Positions 25,139 through 36,425 are shown, counted from the stretch's first letter. The stretch is DNA of 64,000 nucleotides from Janthinobacterium saanense (GCF_014200675.1 NZ_JACHCI010000003.1:1-64000), one strand, 5' to 3'. The notes: generated from the sequence alone by a model not told the origin. Numbers and translations are program-made.

Positions 25139-26332
25139 TTAGTCCTGTTGAAAAAGGGTAGGGGGAGGTGGCGCCAGGTCGGCGTCGTCGATATCGTCGA
25201 GCGCATCGGCCGAGATCAGCGGTGATACGGTGGCGTCGGATTCCAGGGTCATGGCGGCCAGCTTCAAGCCGCGCCGGCACGCCAGTTTCAAGTCATGCCT
25301 GTCGTGATACAGCGACCAGCAGACGGCGGCCGAGAAAGCGTCACCGGCGCCCGTCACGTCGACGGCATCGACTTCGCGCGCGGCCAGGTGGGAAATCGGG
25401 GCGTCCAGGCTCTCGCCATCGGTAAAGTACACGCCTTCGCCGCCACAGGTGACGATCACCTGGCGCGCGCCCTGGCGCTGTACTTCGCGGCAGGCGGCGC
25501 GCAGCTCGGCTGCCGTGGGCAAGGCCCGCGCCACGCGCGTTTCCAGTTCGCCACGGTTCAATATCAGCAGGCGCAAGCCCGTCAGGTCTTGCGGCAGATG
25601 GGCCATCTTCGGTTGCGAGACGGCCACGATCACCAGTGGCGCGGCATCGTTATTGCGCGCGTAGTCCAGCAGGGTGGTCACGCTGTCATGGCCCAGGTTC
25701 AGGTCGCACACGGTCAGGGCGGCAGCGGCGCGCTGGGGCTGGCGGCTGTGTAAAAAGGCCGGTGTCAGCTCTTCATATAGTTGCATGTTGGCCATCGCCA
25801 GCAGCATTTCGCCATGTTCATCGAGCACGGCGGTATAAGTGCCGCTGCCAGTGTTGCTTAAGTGCAAGCTGCCACGCATGTCGATGCCGGCTTCTTCTGC
25901 ATGAGTCTGCAGCGCGTGGCCGGCCGCATCGTCACCCAGCGCCGTCAGCAAGGCGACGGGTATCGACAATCGGGCCAGGTTTTCCGCGATATTGCGGCCC
26001 ACGCCGCCAAACACTTCTTCGGAACGCACCGGATTCGAGGTGCCCATCTGCAAGGTGGCCAGGGTGCGCATCTTGCGATCCAGGTTAGCCGCACCGATGC
26101 ACAGCACGGGACGGCTGTCGGGCAGCACATAGGCGCGGCCCAGCAGCCGGCGTTCGCGGATCAGGCCCGCGATGTGGCCCGCCACGGCGGAGCGCGACAA
26201 GCCAAGTTCGCTCGCCAGGTCTTGCTGCGAGATGAAGGGATTGCCACGTATCAGGGCATACAGCTGGTCTTTTTTGGAGGGGTCGGTCACGGCAGCGATC
26301 AGTTGAAAACAATTGTCTTTAACTGTAAACAT
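25139..26332 (-). CDS. psuK: Pseudouridine kinase with N-terminal helix-turn-helix
   Basis: A 397-residue PfkB-family kinase. The C-terminal two thirds carry the kinase signatures GGVGRNIAENLARL and DVTGAGDAFSAAVCW. The first 60 or so residues form a winged helix-turn-helix (LASELGLSRSAVAGHI) instead of a plain kinase N-terminus, so the protein may also bind DNA. It precedes psuG and probably forms a two-gene operon. The start is uncertain: ATG 26332 has no strong ribosome site, and an in-frame TTG at 26350 is possible. Its promoter shares the gap with promoter copy C. Confidence 0.9.
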   Translation of the reverse strand: MFTVKDNCFQLIAAVTDPSKKDQLYALIRGNPFISQQDLASELGLSRSAVAGHIAGLIRERRLLGRAYVLPDSRPVLCIGAANLDRKMRTLATLQMGTSNPVRSEEVFGGVGRNIAENLARLSIPVALLTALGDDAAGHALQTHAEEAGIDMRGSLHLSNTGSGTYTAVLDEHGEMLLAMANMQLYEELTPAFLHSRQPQRAAAALTVCDLNLGHDSVTTLLDYARNNDAAPLVIVAVSQPKMAHLPQDLTGLRLLILNRGELETRVARALPTAAELRAACREVQRQGARQVIVTCGGEGVYFTDGESLDAPISHLAAREVDAVDVTGAGDAFSAAVCWSLYHDRHDLKLACRRGLKLAAMTLESDATVSPLISADALDDIDDADLAPPPPTLFQQD

Positions 26333-26404
26333 TTGTTTTATGGCTGTCAATCACTGTCTGAAGCCGCTGGCAGGCAGGCTCATGCATGCACTATAATATT
26401 GGCC

Positions 26405-26474
26405 ATTTATATGTGTTTGATATAAATGCGCAAGAAAAATGGTATTTGCCTTACATAATCGCCTGATGCATAGT
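26405..26474 (+). promoter_or_regulatory. Promoter module copy C (phosphorylase / deo operon)
   Basis: Dyad ATTTATA (26405-26411)-N9-TATAAAT (26421-26427), GTATTTG (26442-26448) over the -35 TTGCCT (26446-26451), a 17-base spacer and a -10 CATAGT (26469-26474) in TGATGCATAGTG. The predicted start near 26481 leaves a leader of about 130 bases before the phosphorylase gene. The dyad is near the divergent psuK start (26332) and could affect that gene too. Confidence 0.75.
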
Positions 26475-26613
26475 GGCGACCATGGCAATTTAAGCATTTC
26501 AGCAGCATTTTCAGCGAACACCCTCAGACACGCCTGTCTCGCCGAAATGCGGGCATAACAGCGCCGCAGATCGACGAACATCTAACTATTTCTTATTCCA
26601 GCAGAGGATCACC

Positions 26614-27453
26614 ATGTCGAACAACGCCCCTTTCCACGCCGCCGAAATCATCCGTGCCCGCGCCCCTGAAAATTTCAAGCCGCGCGTGGCGATGATCCTC
26701 GGTTCCGGCCTGGGCGTATTGGCCGAGCAAATGACGGATTCCGTCAGCATCAGCTTTGACGAATTGCCAGGTTTTCCGATCAGCACCGTGCACGGCCATG
26801 CCGGCGAACTGGTGATCGGCACGCTGTCGGGCGTCGCTGTCGTCTGCATGAAAGGCCGCGGCCATTTCTACGAAGGCTACGGCATGGGCGTCATGACGAG
26901 CGCCATCCGCACCCTGAAACTGCTGGGCTGCGAAATGCTGTTCGTGACCAATGCCGCCGGTTCGCTGCGCCCTGAAGTGGACGCCGGCAGCCTGGTGGCC
27001 ATCAGCGACCATATCAACCTGTTGCCAGGCACGCCGATGGTCGGCCCGAACGATGACCGTTTCGGCCCGCGCTTCTTCAGCATGGCCAACGCCTACGATG
27101 CCGACCTGCGCAACCTGGTCAAGGAAACCGCCGCATCGAACGGCATCACCCTGCACGAAGGCGTGTTTGTCGCTTACCCGGGCCCGAACTTTGAAACGGC
27201 TGCCGAGATCCGCATGATGGCCCGCCTGGGCGCCGACACGGTCGGCATGTCGGTGGTGCCGGAAGTGGTGTCGGCCCGTCATTGCGACCTGAAAGTGGTG
27301 GGCGTGTCCGTTATCACCAACCTGGCTGAAGGCATGTCGCCATTCGCCCTGTCGCACGAGCAAACCCTGAAATACGCGGCCATCGGCGCGAAAGACCTGG
27401 TGACCCTGATCCTGGCTTTCTTGTCCAAAGTAGCTGAAAAACCGCAAGCCTAA
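26614..27453 (+). CDS. punA: Purine-nucleoside phosphorylase (trimeric, XapA/PNP-II type)
   Basis: A 279-residue phosphorylase that splits inosine, guanosine and possibly xanthosine into base plus (deoxy)ribose 1-phosphate. Family blocks: MILGSGLG, STVHGHAGELVIG, GRGHFYEGYGM, VTNAAGSLRPEVDAG, FVAYPGPNFETAAEIRM and GMSVVPEVVSARHC. Length and motifs place it with the trimeric family (XapA/PunA), not hexameric DeoD. AGAGGA precedes the start. It is the first gene of the salvage operon under promoter copy C. The bases go to guaD/xdh and the sugar phosphate to deoB. Confidence 0.94.
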   Translation: MSNNAPFHAAEIIRARAPENFKPRVAMILGSGLGVLAEQMTDSVSISFDELPGFPISTVHGHAGELVIGTLSGVAVVCMKGRGHFYEGYGMGVMTSAIRTLKLLGCEMLFVTNAAGSLRPEVDAGSLVAISDHINLLPGTPMVGPNDDRFGPRFFSMANAYDADLRNLVKETAASNGITLHEGVFVAYPGPNFETAAEIRMMARLGADTVGMSVVPEVVSARHCDLKVVGVSVITNLAEGMSPFALSHEQTLKYAAIGAKDLVTLILAFLSKVAEKPQA

Positions 27454-27474
27454 GCAGTCTTCTTCACGCCTCAG

Positions 27475-27527
27475 CGGCAGCGCCATCCACCGGCGCTGCC
27501 GCGCGGCAGGCCGGGAAAATCCGGCCT
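27475..27527. repeat. Two tandem hairpins between punA and deoB
   Basis: CGGCAGCGCC (27475-27484) pairs with GGCGCTGCCG (27492-27501), and AGGCCGG (27508-27514) pairs with CCGGCCT (27521-27527). Neither has a T run, so the operon probably reads through. They may set the expression ratio or mRNA stability, like REP units in other operons. Confidence 0.6.
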
Positions 27528-27574
27528 ACACTGACCGCATCATCCCGCATTACATCCATAAAGCGAGCCTTATC

Positions 27575-28768
27575 ATGTCACGCGCATTTATCCTCCTGCT
27601 TGATTCCTTCGGCCTAGGCGCGACGCCAGACGCCGCCAAGTATGGCGACGCAGGCGCCAATACCCTTGGCCATATTGCCAGCACTGTCGCCAAAAGCGGC
27701 AAGACCTTGAAACTGCCGGTCATGGAAAGCCTGGGCCTGGGCGCTGCCGCCCATCTCGCCAGCGGCGAATGGCCGGTTGGCTTCGACCAGCGCGACGGTT
27801 TTACCGGCGCTTACGGCGCCGCGCGCGAGCGTTCCACCGGCAAGGATACGCAGAGCGGCCACTGGGAAATCGCCGGTGTACCAGTCGAATTCGACTGGGG
27901 CTACTTCCCGCGCACCACGCCCTCGTTCCCGGCCGACCTGACCGGCAAGCTGCAAGCGCTGGCGGGCGTGCCCGGCTTCCTGGGCGACTGCCACGCTTCC
28001 GGCACCGACATCATCAACAAGCATGGCGATGAACATGTCGCCACCGGCAAGCTGATTATCTACACCTCGGGCGACTCGGTGATGCAGATCGCCGCGCACG
28101 AAGAATCGTTCGGCCTCGAGCGCCTGTACGCAGTGTGCGAAATGGCTTTCAAACTGGTTGAACCCTACAATATCGGCCGCGTCATCGCCCGCCCGTTCAA
28201 GGGCAGCAACGGCAATTACACGCGCACTTCCAACCGCCACGATTACGCGGTCGCACCGCCGGCACCGACCCTGCTCGACCATGTGAAAAACGCGGGCGGC
28301 GAAGTCGTCGGCCTGGGCAAGATCAGCGACATTTTCGCTACCCAGGGTATCTCGCGCGTAGTCAAGGGCGTCGACAATATGGCGCTGTTCGAAGCGCTGC
28401 TGACAACCGCCGATGAAGTGCAGGACAAGTCGCTTACTTTTGTGAATTTCGTCGACTTTGACCAGGCTTTCGGCCACCGCCGCAATGTGGAAGGCTACGC
28501 CGATGCGCTGCGCGAAATGGACGCGCGCCTGCCGGAATTCATCGCCAGGCTGAAAGAGGGCGACCTGGTCGTGATCACCGCCGACCATGGCTGCGACCCG
28601 ACCTGGCACGGCTCGGACCACACACGCGAACATATCCCGATGATCTTCTTCGGCCCCGGCGTGCCTGCGCGCTCGCTGGGCATTTCCGAGACCTTCTCCG
28701 ATATCGGCCAGACTCTCGCCAAGCACCTTGGCGTACCACCACTTGCGAATGGAAGCAGCTTGTTATGA
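27575..28768 (+). CDS. deoB: Phosphopentomutase
   Basis: A 397-residue alkaline-phosphatase-fold mutase interconverting (deoxy)ribose 1- and 5-phosphate. Metal-binding and signature blocks: LLDSFGLGATPDA, GDAGANTLGHIA, GKDTQSGHWEIAG, NFVDFDQAFGHRRN, ITADHGCDPTWHGSDHTREH. Slightly shorter than the E. coli enzyme but complete. It links nucleoside phosphorylases to DeoC. It overlaps deoC by ATGA, so translation is coupled. Confidence 0.96.
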   Translation: MSRAFILLLDSFGLGATPDAAKYGDAGANTLGHIASTVAKSGKTLKLPVMESLGLGAAAHLASGEWPVGFDQRDGFTGAYGAARERSTGKDTQSGHWEIAGVPVEFDWGYFPRTTPSFPADLTGKLQALAGVPGFLGDCHASGTDIINKHGDEHVATGKLIIYTSGDSVMQIAAHEESFGLERLYAVCEMAFKLVEPYNIGRVIARPFKGSNGNYTRTSNRHDYAVAPPAPTLLDHVKNAGGEVVGLGKISDIFATQGISRVVKGVDNMALFEALLTTADEVQDKSLTFVNFVDFDQAFGHRRNVEGYADALREMDARLPEFIARLKEGDLVVITADHGCDPTWHGSDHTREHIPMIFFGPGVPARSLGISETFSDIGQTLAKHLGVPPLANGSSLL

Positions 28769-29724
28769 CACTTATGCACCCCGACTTCAAGCGTAACGAG
28801 GCCATCGGCCTTGACCTGGGCTGGATTAACCAGATCCGCGTGAACCGCGCTGCAACGGACCGCCGCGCGGCCAGCCTGGCGAACCGCCGCACGGTGAAAA
28901 AAGAATACCAGGCTGCCTGGCTGGTCAAAGCCATCCAGGTGATCGACCTGACCACCCTGGGCGGTGACGATACGCCGGGCCGCGTCGAGCGCCTGTGCAT
29001 GAAAGCCATGCGCCCGCTGCGCGCCGACCTGATGGCCGCGCTGGGCATCACTGAACTGAGCACCGGCGCCGTGTGCGTCTACCACGAGATGATCAAGCCT
29101 GCGGCGCAGGTGATCCAGGGTCGCTTGCCGATCGCCGCCGTGTCGACCGGTTTCCCGGCTGGCCTGACCAGCATGGAAACCAAGCTGCGCGAGATCGAAT
29201 TGTCGGTCGCAGCTGGCGCCACCGAAATCGATATCGTCATCACGCGCCAGCACGTCTTGAACGGCAACTGGCAAGTGCTGTACGACGAAATGCTGGCCTA
29301 CCGCAAGGCGTGCGGCGAAGCGCACGTGAAGGCGATCCTGGCCACCGGCGATTTGCTGACCCTGGAAAACGTGGCGAAAGCCTCGTGGGTGTGCATGATG
29401 GCGGGCGCCGATTTCATCAAGACGTCGACCGGTAAAGAGGGCGTGAACGCCACCATTCCCGTGGGCCTGACGATGGTGCGCACGATCCGTGAATACCACG
29501 AGCAGACAGGTTTCCAGGTGGGCTTCAAGCCGGCTGGCGGCGTCAGCTCTGCCAAGAGCGCGCTGCAGTACCTGACCCTGATGAAGGAAGAACTGGGCAA
29601 TGAATGGCTGCAGCCGCACCTGTTCCGCATCGGCGCTTCCAGCCTGCTGACCGACATCGAGCGCCAGCTCGAGCACTACGTCACCGGCAGCTACTCGGCT
29701 AATCATCGTCACGCACAACCTTAA
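28765..29724 (+). CDS. deoC: Deoxyribose-phosphate aldolase
   Basis: A 319-residue class I aldolase that cleaves deoxyribose 5-phosphate into acetaldehyde and glyceraldehyde 3-phosphate. The Schiff-base lysine lies in FIKTSTGKEG, and a second active-site lysine lies in GFKPAGGV. About 60 residues longer at the N-terminus than the E. coli enzyme, as in other long DeoC proteins. The following aldehyde dehydrogenase could dispose of the acetaldehyde. Confidence 0.95.
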   Translation: MTLMHPDFKRNEAIGLDLGWINQIRVNRAATDRRAASLANRRTVKKEYQAAWLVKAIQVIDLTTLGGDDTPGRVERLCMKAMRPLRADLMAALGITELSTGAVCVYHEMIKPAAQVIQGRLPIAAVSTGFPAGLTSMETKLREIELSVAAGATEIDIVITRQHVLNGNWQVLYDEMLAYRKACGEAHVKAILATGDLLTLENVAKASWVCMMAGADFIKTSTGKEGVNATIPVGLTMVRTIREYHEQTGFQVGFKPAGGVSSAKSALQYLTLMKEELGNEWLQPHLFRIGASSLLTDIERQLEHYVTGSYSANHRHAQP

Positions 29725-29736
29725 AGAATAATCGTC

Positions 29737-32118
29737 ATGCCTACAATTAACGAGATCCTCACGACTATGGACTACGGCCCCGCACCCGAAAGTCAAAAAG
29801 AAGCGTTGGCCTGGCTGGACGGCCATCAGCGCAAATTTGGCCTGTTCATCGACAATGCCTGGAGCGAGCCGGCCGACTTGTTCGCCTCGACCAATCCTGC
29901 CGACGGCGCCCAACTGGCCGAGCTGACGCAAGCGTCCGACCTTGATGTCGAACGCGCAGTAGACGCGGCCCGCCGCGCGCTGCCCGTGTGGCAAGGCATG
30001 GGTGGCCATGGCCGCGCCAAGGTCATGTACGCGCTGGCCCGTTTGCTGCAAAAGCACTCGCGCCTGTTCGCCGTGCTCGAAACCCTGGACAACGGCAAGA
30101 CCATCCGCGAAACGCGCGATATCGACCTGCCGCTGGCGGCCCGTCATTTCTACCATCACGCCGGCTGGGCGCAGCTGCAATCGGAAGAATTCGCCGACTA
30201 CCGCGCCGTGGGCGTGGTGGGCCAGATCGTGCCCTGGAATTTCCCGCTGCTGATGCTGTCGTGGAAAATCGCCCCGGCCCTGGCCGCCGGTAACACGGTG
30301 GTCTTCAAGCCCGCTGAATTTACGTCCCTGACCGCCATGCTGTTTGCCGAATTGTGCCTGCAGGCGGGCGTGCCGGCCGGCGTGGTCAATATCGTCACCG
30401 GCGACGGCCGCGTGGGCAGCGCCATCGTCAACCACCCTGGCGTCGACAAGATCGCCTTCACGGGGTCGACCGAAGTGGGCCGCTTGATCCGCGAAGCGAC
30501 GGCTGGCAGCGGCAAGAAGCTCTCGCTGGAACTGGGCGGCAAGTCGCCCTTCATCGTGTTTGAAGATGCGGACCTCGATGGCGCCGTGGAAGGCCTGGTC
30601 GATTCGATCTGGTTCAACCAGGGACAAGTCTGCTGCGCCGGTTCGCGTTTGCTGGTACAGGAATCGATACAGGAGCGTTTCCTGAACAAGGTCCGTGCGC
30701 GCATGGAAAACCTGCGTCTGGGTTCGCCGCTGGATAAATCGATGGACGTGGGCGCGCTGGTCGATCCGGTACAGCGCCAGCGCATCGCCGCACTGGTCGA
30801 TTCGGCTCGCGCCGAAGGCTGCGATGTATGGCAGCCGGTCTGCGAATTGCCGGCCGACGGTTCCTGGTTCCCGCCTACCCTGATCACGGGCGCATCGACC
30901 TCGGCCGCCGTGGCACAAGCTGAAATCTTTGGCCCGGTGCTGGTCGCCATGAGCTTTCGTACCCCGCCTGAAGCGGTGCAACTGGCGAACAATACGGTGT
31001 ACGGCCTGGCCGCCAGCGTGTGGACCGAGTCGATCAGCCTGGCGCTGGACATCGCCCCGGCCATCAAGGCTGGCGTGGTATGGATCAATAGCGCCAATCA
31101 GTTCGACGCCGCTTGCGGTTTCGGCGGCTACCGCGAATCGGGCTTCGGCCGTGAAGGCGGCCGCGAAGGCATGCTCGAATACATGACGGCCCTGGCCGAA
31201 GATGCGCGCCCAGCTGCGCCGGTGGTGGAAGCCAAGGCGAAAGCCGCCGCCAAGCCGGTGGCAGCCGATCCATTTGCCATCGACCGCACGGCCAAGATGT
31301 ACATCGGCGGCAAGCAGGCGCGTCCTGACAGCGCCTACAGCACGCCGGTGTTTGGCGCCAATGGCGCTCTGCTGGCCGAGGTAGGCGTGGGCAGCCGCAA
31401 GGATATCCGCAACGCCGTCGAAGCAGCCCACAAGGCGTCTGGCTGGACCAGCGCCACCGCGCACAACCGCGCGCAAGTGCTGTATTACATCGCTGAAAAC
31501 CTGGCAGCCCGCTTTGATGAATTCGCCGCCCGCATCGCCGCCATGACGGGCAGTAAAAATCCTGAGAAGGAAGTACAGGCATCGATCGAACGCCTGTTCT
31601 ACTACGCTGCCTGGGCCGACAAATACGACGGCCTGGCGCACCAGCCACCTACCAAGGGCATCACCGTGGCGCTGAACGAAGCGGTCGGCGTGATCGGCAT
31701 CGTCTGTCCGAACGAAGCGCCATTACTCGGCTTCATCTCGCTGGTGGCGCCGGCCATCGCGCTGGGCAACCGCGTGGTGGTGGTGGCGTCGGAAGCGCAC
31801 CCGCTATCCGCGCTGGACCTGTACCAGGTCTTCGATACCTCCGATCTGCCGGGCGGCGTGGTCAACATCATCAGCGGCAACGCCGATGAACTGGCGCGCA
31901 CCCTGGCCACCCACGCGGACATCGACGCCGTCTGGCGCCATGATGGCTCAGGCGAAGGCTGCGCGGAAGTCGAACGCCTGTCGGCTGGCACCCTGAAGCG
32001 CACCTGGGTCGGTGGCGCCAAAGGCCGCGACTGGTATAGCGCAGCCCAAAGCGGTGGCCGCGCCGTGCTGGCGCATGCCTCGCAAGTGAAAAACGTCTGG
32101 ATACCTTACGGCGTCTAA
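29737..32118 (+). CDS. Double-domain aldehyde dehydrogenase of the deo operon
   Basis: A 793-residue protein with two aldehyde dehydrogenase modules. The first (about 1-480) is complete: [31 protein letters not shown], the general-base glutamate in LELGGKSP (about 267) and the catalytic cysteine in GQVCCAG (about 300). After an Ala/Lys/Pro linker (about 487-505) a second, shorter module (about 510-793) keeps the NAD-binding half but shows no LELGG or GQxC catalytic segment, so it is probably inactive. The place after deoC suggests it oxidises acetaldehyde from deoxyribose, but other aldehydes are possible. The ribosome site is weak. Confidence 0.9.
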   Translation: MPTINEILTTMDYGPAPESQKEALAWLDGHQRKFGLFIDNAWSEPADLFASTNPADGAQLAELTQASDLDVERAVDAARRALPVWQGMGGHGRAKVMYALARLLQKHSRLFAVLETLDNGKTIRETRDIDLPLAARHFYHHAGWAQLQSEEFADYRAVGVVGQIVPWNFPLLMLSWKIAPALAAGNTVVFKPAEFTSLTAMLFAELCLQAGVPAGVVNIVTGDGRVGSAIVNHPGVDKIAFTGSTEVGRLIREATAGSGKKLSLELGGKSPFIVFEDADLDGAVEGLVDSIWFNQGQVCCAGSRLLVQESIQERFLNKVRARMENLRLGSPLDKSMDVGALVDPVQRQRIAALVDSARAEGCDVWQPVCELPADGSWFPPTLITGASTSAAVAQAEIFGPVLVAMSFRTPPEAVQLANNTVYGLAASVWTESISLALDIAPAIKAGVVWINSANQFDAACGFGGYRESGFGREGGREGMLEYMTALAEDARPAAPVVEAKAKAAAKPVAADPFAIDRTAKMYIGGKQARPDSAYSTPVFGANGALLAEVGVGSRKDIRNAVEAAHKASGWTSATAHNRAQVLYYIAENLAARFDEFAARIAAMTGSKNPEKEVQASIERLFYYAAWADKYDGLAHQPPTKGITVALNEAVGVIGIVCPNEAPLLGFISLVAPAIALGNRVVVVASEAHPLSALDLYQVFDTSDLPGGVVNIISGNADELARTLATHADIDAVWRHDGSGEGCAEVERLSAGTLKRTWVGGAKGRDWYSAAQSGGRAVLAHASQVKNVWIPYGV

Positions 32119-32145
32119 GCGGTAGACAATTAGTTTCGCAAAGCT

Positions 32146-32172
32146 GGGGTCAGTCCTGTCAGGTCTGGCCCC
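32146..32172. repeat. Diverged GGGGTCAG palindrome between aldehyde dehydrogenase and deoA
   Basis: GGGGTCAGTCC (32146-32156) faces GGTCTGGCCCC (32162-32172) with two mismatches and a 5-base loop. It is a decayed member of the palindrome family seen at 375-465 and 33545-33571. It lies in the 80-base gap inside the operon. Confidence 0.6.
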
Positions 32173-32198
32173 AAACCTATTTTTATTGGAGTTATTCC

Positions 32199-33521
32199 AT
32201 GTTTTTAACCCAAGAAATCATCCGTAAAAAACGCGACAAGGGCGTCTTGAGCGCAGAAGAAATCCAGTTTTTCGTGCGTGGCATTACTGACGGCAGCGTC
32301 AGCGAAGGCCAGATCGCGGCGCTGGCCATGGCGGTCTTTTTCAACGACATGAACATGGACGAGCGCGTGGCGTTCACCCTGGCCATGCGTGATTCCGGCG
32401 AGGTGCTGGACTGGCGCTCGCTGAACTTGCCAGGGCCCGTAGTCGACAAGCATTCGACGGGCGGCGTGGGCGATGTGGTCTCCTTGCTGCTGGGCCCTAT
32501 GATCGCTGCCTGCGGCGGCTACGTGCCGATGATCTCGGGCCGTGGCCTGGGCCATACCGGCGGCACGCTGGACAAGTTCGACGCGATTCCAGGCTACTGT
32601 ACGGTGCCTGACAATGCATTGTTCCGCAAGGTGGTGAAAGAAGTCGGCGTGGCCATCATCGGCCAGACGGCCCAATTGGCGCCCTCCGACAAGCGTTTCT
32701 ACAGCATCCGCGATGTGACCGCGACGGTGGAATCGGTAGCCATGATCACCGGCTCCATCCTGTCGAAAAAACTCTCGGCCGGCCTGGACGCGCTGGTGAT
32801 GGATGTGAAAGTGGGCACCGGCGCCTTCATGCCGACCTACGACAAATCGGTGGAACTGGCCGAGAGCATCGTCACCGTCGGCAATGGCGCGGGCATGCAA
32901 ACCTCCGCTATTTTGACGGACATGAATGAGTCGCTGGCGCCTTACGCCGGTAACGCGCTGGAAGTGCGCGGCGCCATGGATTACCTGACAGGCCGTTCGC
33001 GTCCTGCGCGCCTGCATGAAGTTACGCTGGCGCTGTGCGCCGAGATGCTGGTGCTGGGCGGTCTGGCCACCACCGAAGAAGAAGCGCGTGCCAAGCTCGA
33101 AGCGGTGCTCGCTTCCGGTGAAGCGGCCGAGCGCTTCTCGCGCATGGTGTCCGCCTTGGGCGGCCCTGCAGACCTCATCGACAATCCGGACAAGCACCTG
33201 GAAAAAGCCCCATTCGTGGTGCCGGCGCCAGCGCTGTCCGCAGGTTTTGCCAATGTGCGCGATTGCCGCGGCATCGGCCTGGCCGTGGTGGCACTGGGCG
33301 GCGGGCGCCGTCGTCCTACCGACGCCATCGACTTTGCCGTCGGCCTGACGGAACTGGTTGGTCTGGGCGAACAAGTCGCCGCCGGCCAGCCGCTGGCCAT
33401 GGTGCACGCACGTACGCAAGAGGCGGCCGAGCTGGCCGTCAAGGAAATCCAGGCGGCGTATGACATCAGCCCGGTGGCCCTGACGGCCAATCCGGTGATT
33501 TACCGTACGATACGTCCTTAA
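32199..33521 (+). CDS. deoA: Thymidine phosphorylase
   Basis: A 440-residue pyrimidine-nucleoside phosphorylase releasing thymine (or uracil) and deoxyribose 1-phosphate. Signature blocks: [52 protein letters not shown] and [11 protein letters not shown]. Length equals E. coli DeoA. GGAG precedes the start. The base goes to the reductive pyrimidine pathway at 41-51 kb and the sugar to deoB/deoC. Confidence 0.96.
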   Translation: MFLTQEIIRKKRDKGVLSAEEIQFFVRGITDGSVSEGQIAALAMAVFFNDMNMDERVAFTLAMRDSGEVLDWRSLNLPGPVVDKHSTGGVGDVVSLLLGPMIAACGGYVPMISGRGLGHTGGTLDKFDAIPGYCTVPDNALFRKVVKEVGVAIIGQTAQLAPSDKRFYSIRDVTATVESVAMITGSILSKKLSAGLDALVMDVKVGTGAFMPTYDKSVELAESIVTVGNGAGMQTSAILTDMNESLAPYAGNALEVRGAMDYLTGRSRPARLHEVTLALCAEMLVLGGLATTEEEARAKLEAVLASGEAAERFSRMVSALGGPADLIDNPDKHLEKAPFVVPAPALSAGFANVRDCRGIGLAVVALGGGRRRPTDAIDFAVGLTELVGLGEQVAAGQPLAMVHARTQEAAELAVKEIQAAYDISPVALTANPVIYRTIRP

Positions 33522-33544
33522 ACTAAACCCAGAAGCAAAAATCT

Positions 33545-35234
<1,690 letters not shown>

Positions 35235-35246
35235 ACAGTTTGCCGT

Positions 35247-36425
35247 TCAGGCATCGTCATCGGGTAAATTTTTCAGTAAAAAGTCGCGCACGTTTTCACC
35301 GGCGACGCGGCGTATCTGCGCCTCGGATAAACCCGCGTCCAGCAGCGCTTGCGTCAGGGCCGGCAAGCCGGCGGCGTCTATCGCCGTGGTGACCGCGCCG
35401 TCGAAGTCCGAGCCATAGGCCACGTGTTCCACGCCGATCAGTTTTACCGTGTAGCGAACGGCGCGCGCGATGGCCGTCACATCCTTGCCGCAGACGGCGG
35501 TGCTCCAGAAACCGATGCCCACCAGTCCACCTTGTGCAGCGATCTTTTTCAGCTGTGCGTCCGACAGGTTGCGCCCGTTGTCGCAAGTGCCGCGCACGCC
35601 CGTGTGCGAGACGATCACGGGCCGCGTGGCCAGGTTCAATACGTCGTCGATGGTGGCTGACGAGGCATGCGCCAGGTCGACGATCATCTTGCGCTGTTCC
35701 ATGGCGACCAGCCATTGCTTGCCCAGCGGCGTCAAGCCACCTTTGTGCAAGCCGTGCTGCGAGCCGCCGATGTCGGTATCGAAGAAATGCGTGGGCGCGA
35801 TCATGCGATAACCGGCGCGATACAGCATATCAAGATTATCGAGCTTGCCTTCCAGCGCGTGCGCGCCTTCCAGCGTCAGCCAGCCGGCCACCAGGCCAGG
35901 TGTGGTGTCGCGCGCGGCGATGAAGTTGCGCAGCTGGGCGCGGCTGCCGATGACGGTGACCTTGCCATTGCTGCGGCTGGCCAGCTGATGCAGTTCCTGC
36001 GCCTGGTAGGTGGCGCGCGCCAGCAGGCTGGTCCAGGTAGCGGGCGGCAAGCGCTGCGCGATCACCAGCGCCGTGATGTTGTCGGTGTCGCTGCCATTGT
36101 GGTCGATATTCATGTGGCGCGGCGTCTTGGTCACGGCCGAAAACGCTTGTAGTGCCACGTTGCCCTGCACCAGGCGGGGGAAGTCGACATGGCCGCGTCC
36201 GTTAGCCTGGTTCAGGTCGCGCTGCCACAGCAGGCTGTCCGCATGCAGGTCGGCGATCCACAAACGCTGGTGCAAGGCCAATGCCTGTCTGGAGACGGGC
36301 TTGGACGAGGGTGGGTAGACCTTGTTGAGCGACCTGTCGACGAGGATGGGCGCGGCCAGGACGCCGCCGACCAGCAGCAAGCCGATGGCGCCCGCGCCGA
36401 TGAACAGTGTTTTGCGTTTTACCAT
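35247..36425 (-). CDS. Membrane dipeptidase family protein (peptidase M19)
   Basis: A 392-residue renal-dipeptidase-type zinc enzyme. Metal motifs: ADLHADSL (HxD), WLTLEGAHAL, VSHTGVRGTCDNGRNL and AYGSDFDGAV. An N-terminal hydrophobic stretch after MVKRK suggests a membrane anchor with the enzyme outside the cytoplasm. It would cleave dipeptides, often with a D-residue. It is convergent with the salvage operon (12 bases apart) and overlaps the VOC gene by 7 bases. Confidence 0.92.
   Translation of the reverse strand: MVKRKTLFIGAGAIGLLLVGGVLAAPILVDRSLNKVYPPSSKPVSRQALALHQRLWIADLHADSLLWQRDLNQANGRGHVDFPRLVQGNVALQAFSAVTKTPRHMNIDHNGSDTDNITALVIAQRLPPATWTSLLARATYQAQELHQLASRSNGKVTVIGSRAQLRNFIAARDTTPGLVAGWLTLEGAHALEGKLDNLDMLYRAGYRMIAPTHFFDTDIGGSQHGLHKGGLTPLGKQWLVAMEQRKMIVDLAHASSATIDDVLNLATRPVIVSHTGVRGTCDNGRNLSDAQLKKIAAQGGLVGIGFWSTAVCGKDVTAIARAVRYTVKLIGVEHVAYGSDFDGAVTTAIDAAGLPALTQALLDAGLSEAQIRRVAGENVRDFLLKNLPDDDA

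Noticed and set aside
28495..31641. A 1048-codon open frame on the minus strand opposite deoB, deoC and the aldehyde dehydrogenase
   Set aside because: Antisense shadow of three conserved enzymes, low-complexity composition, no ribosome site or domain.
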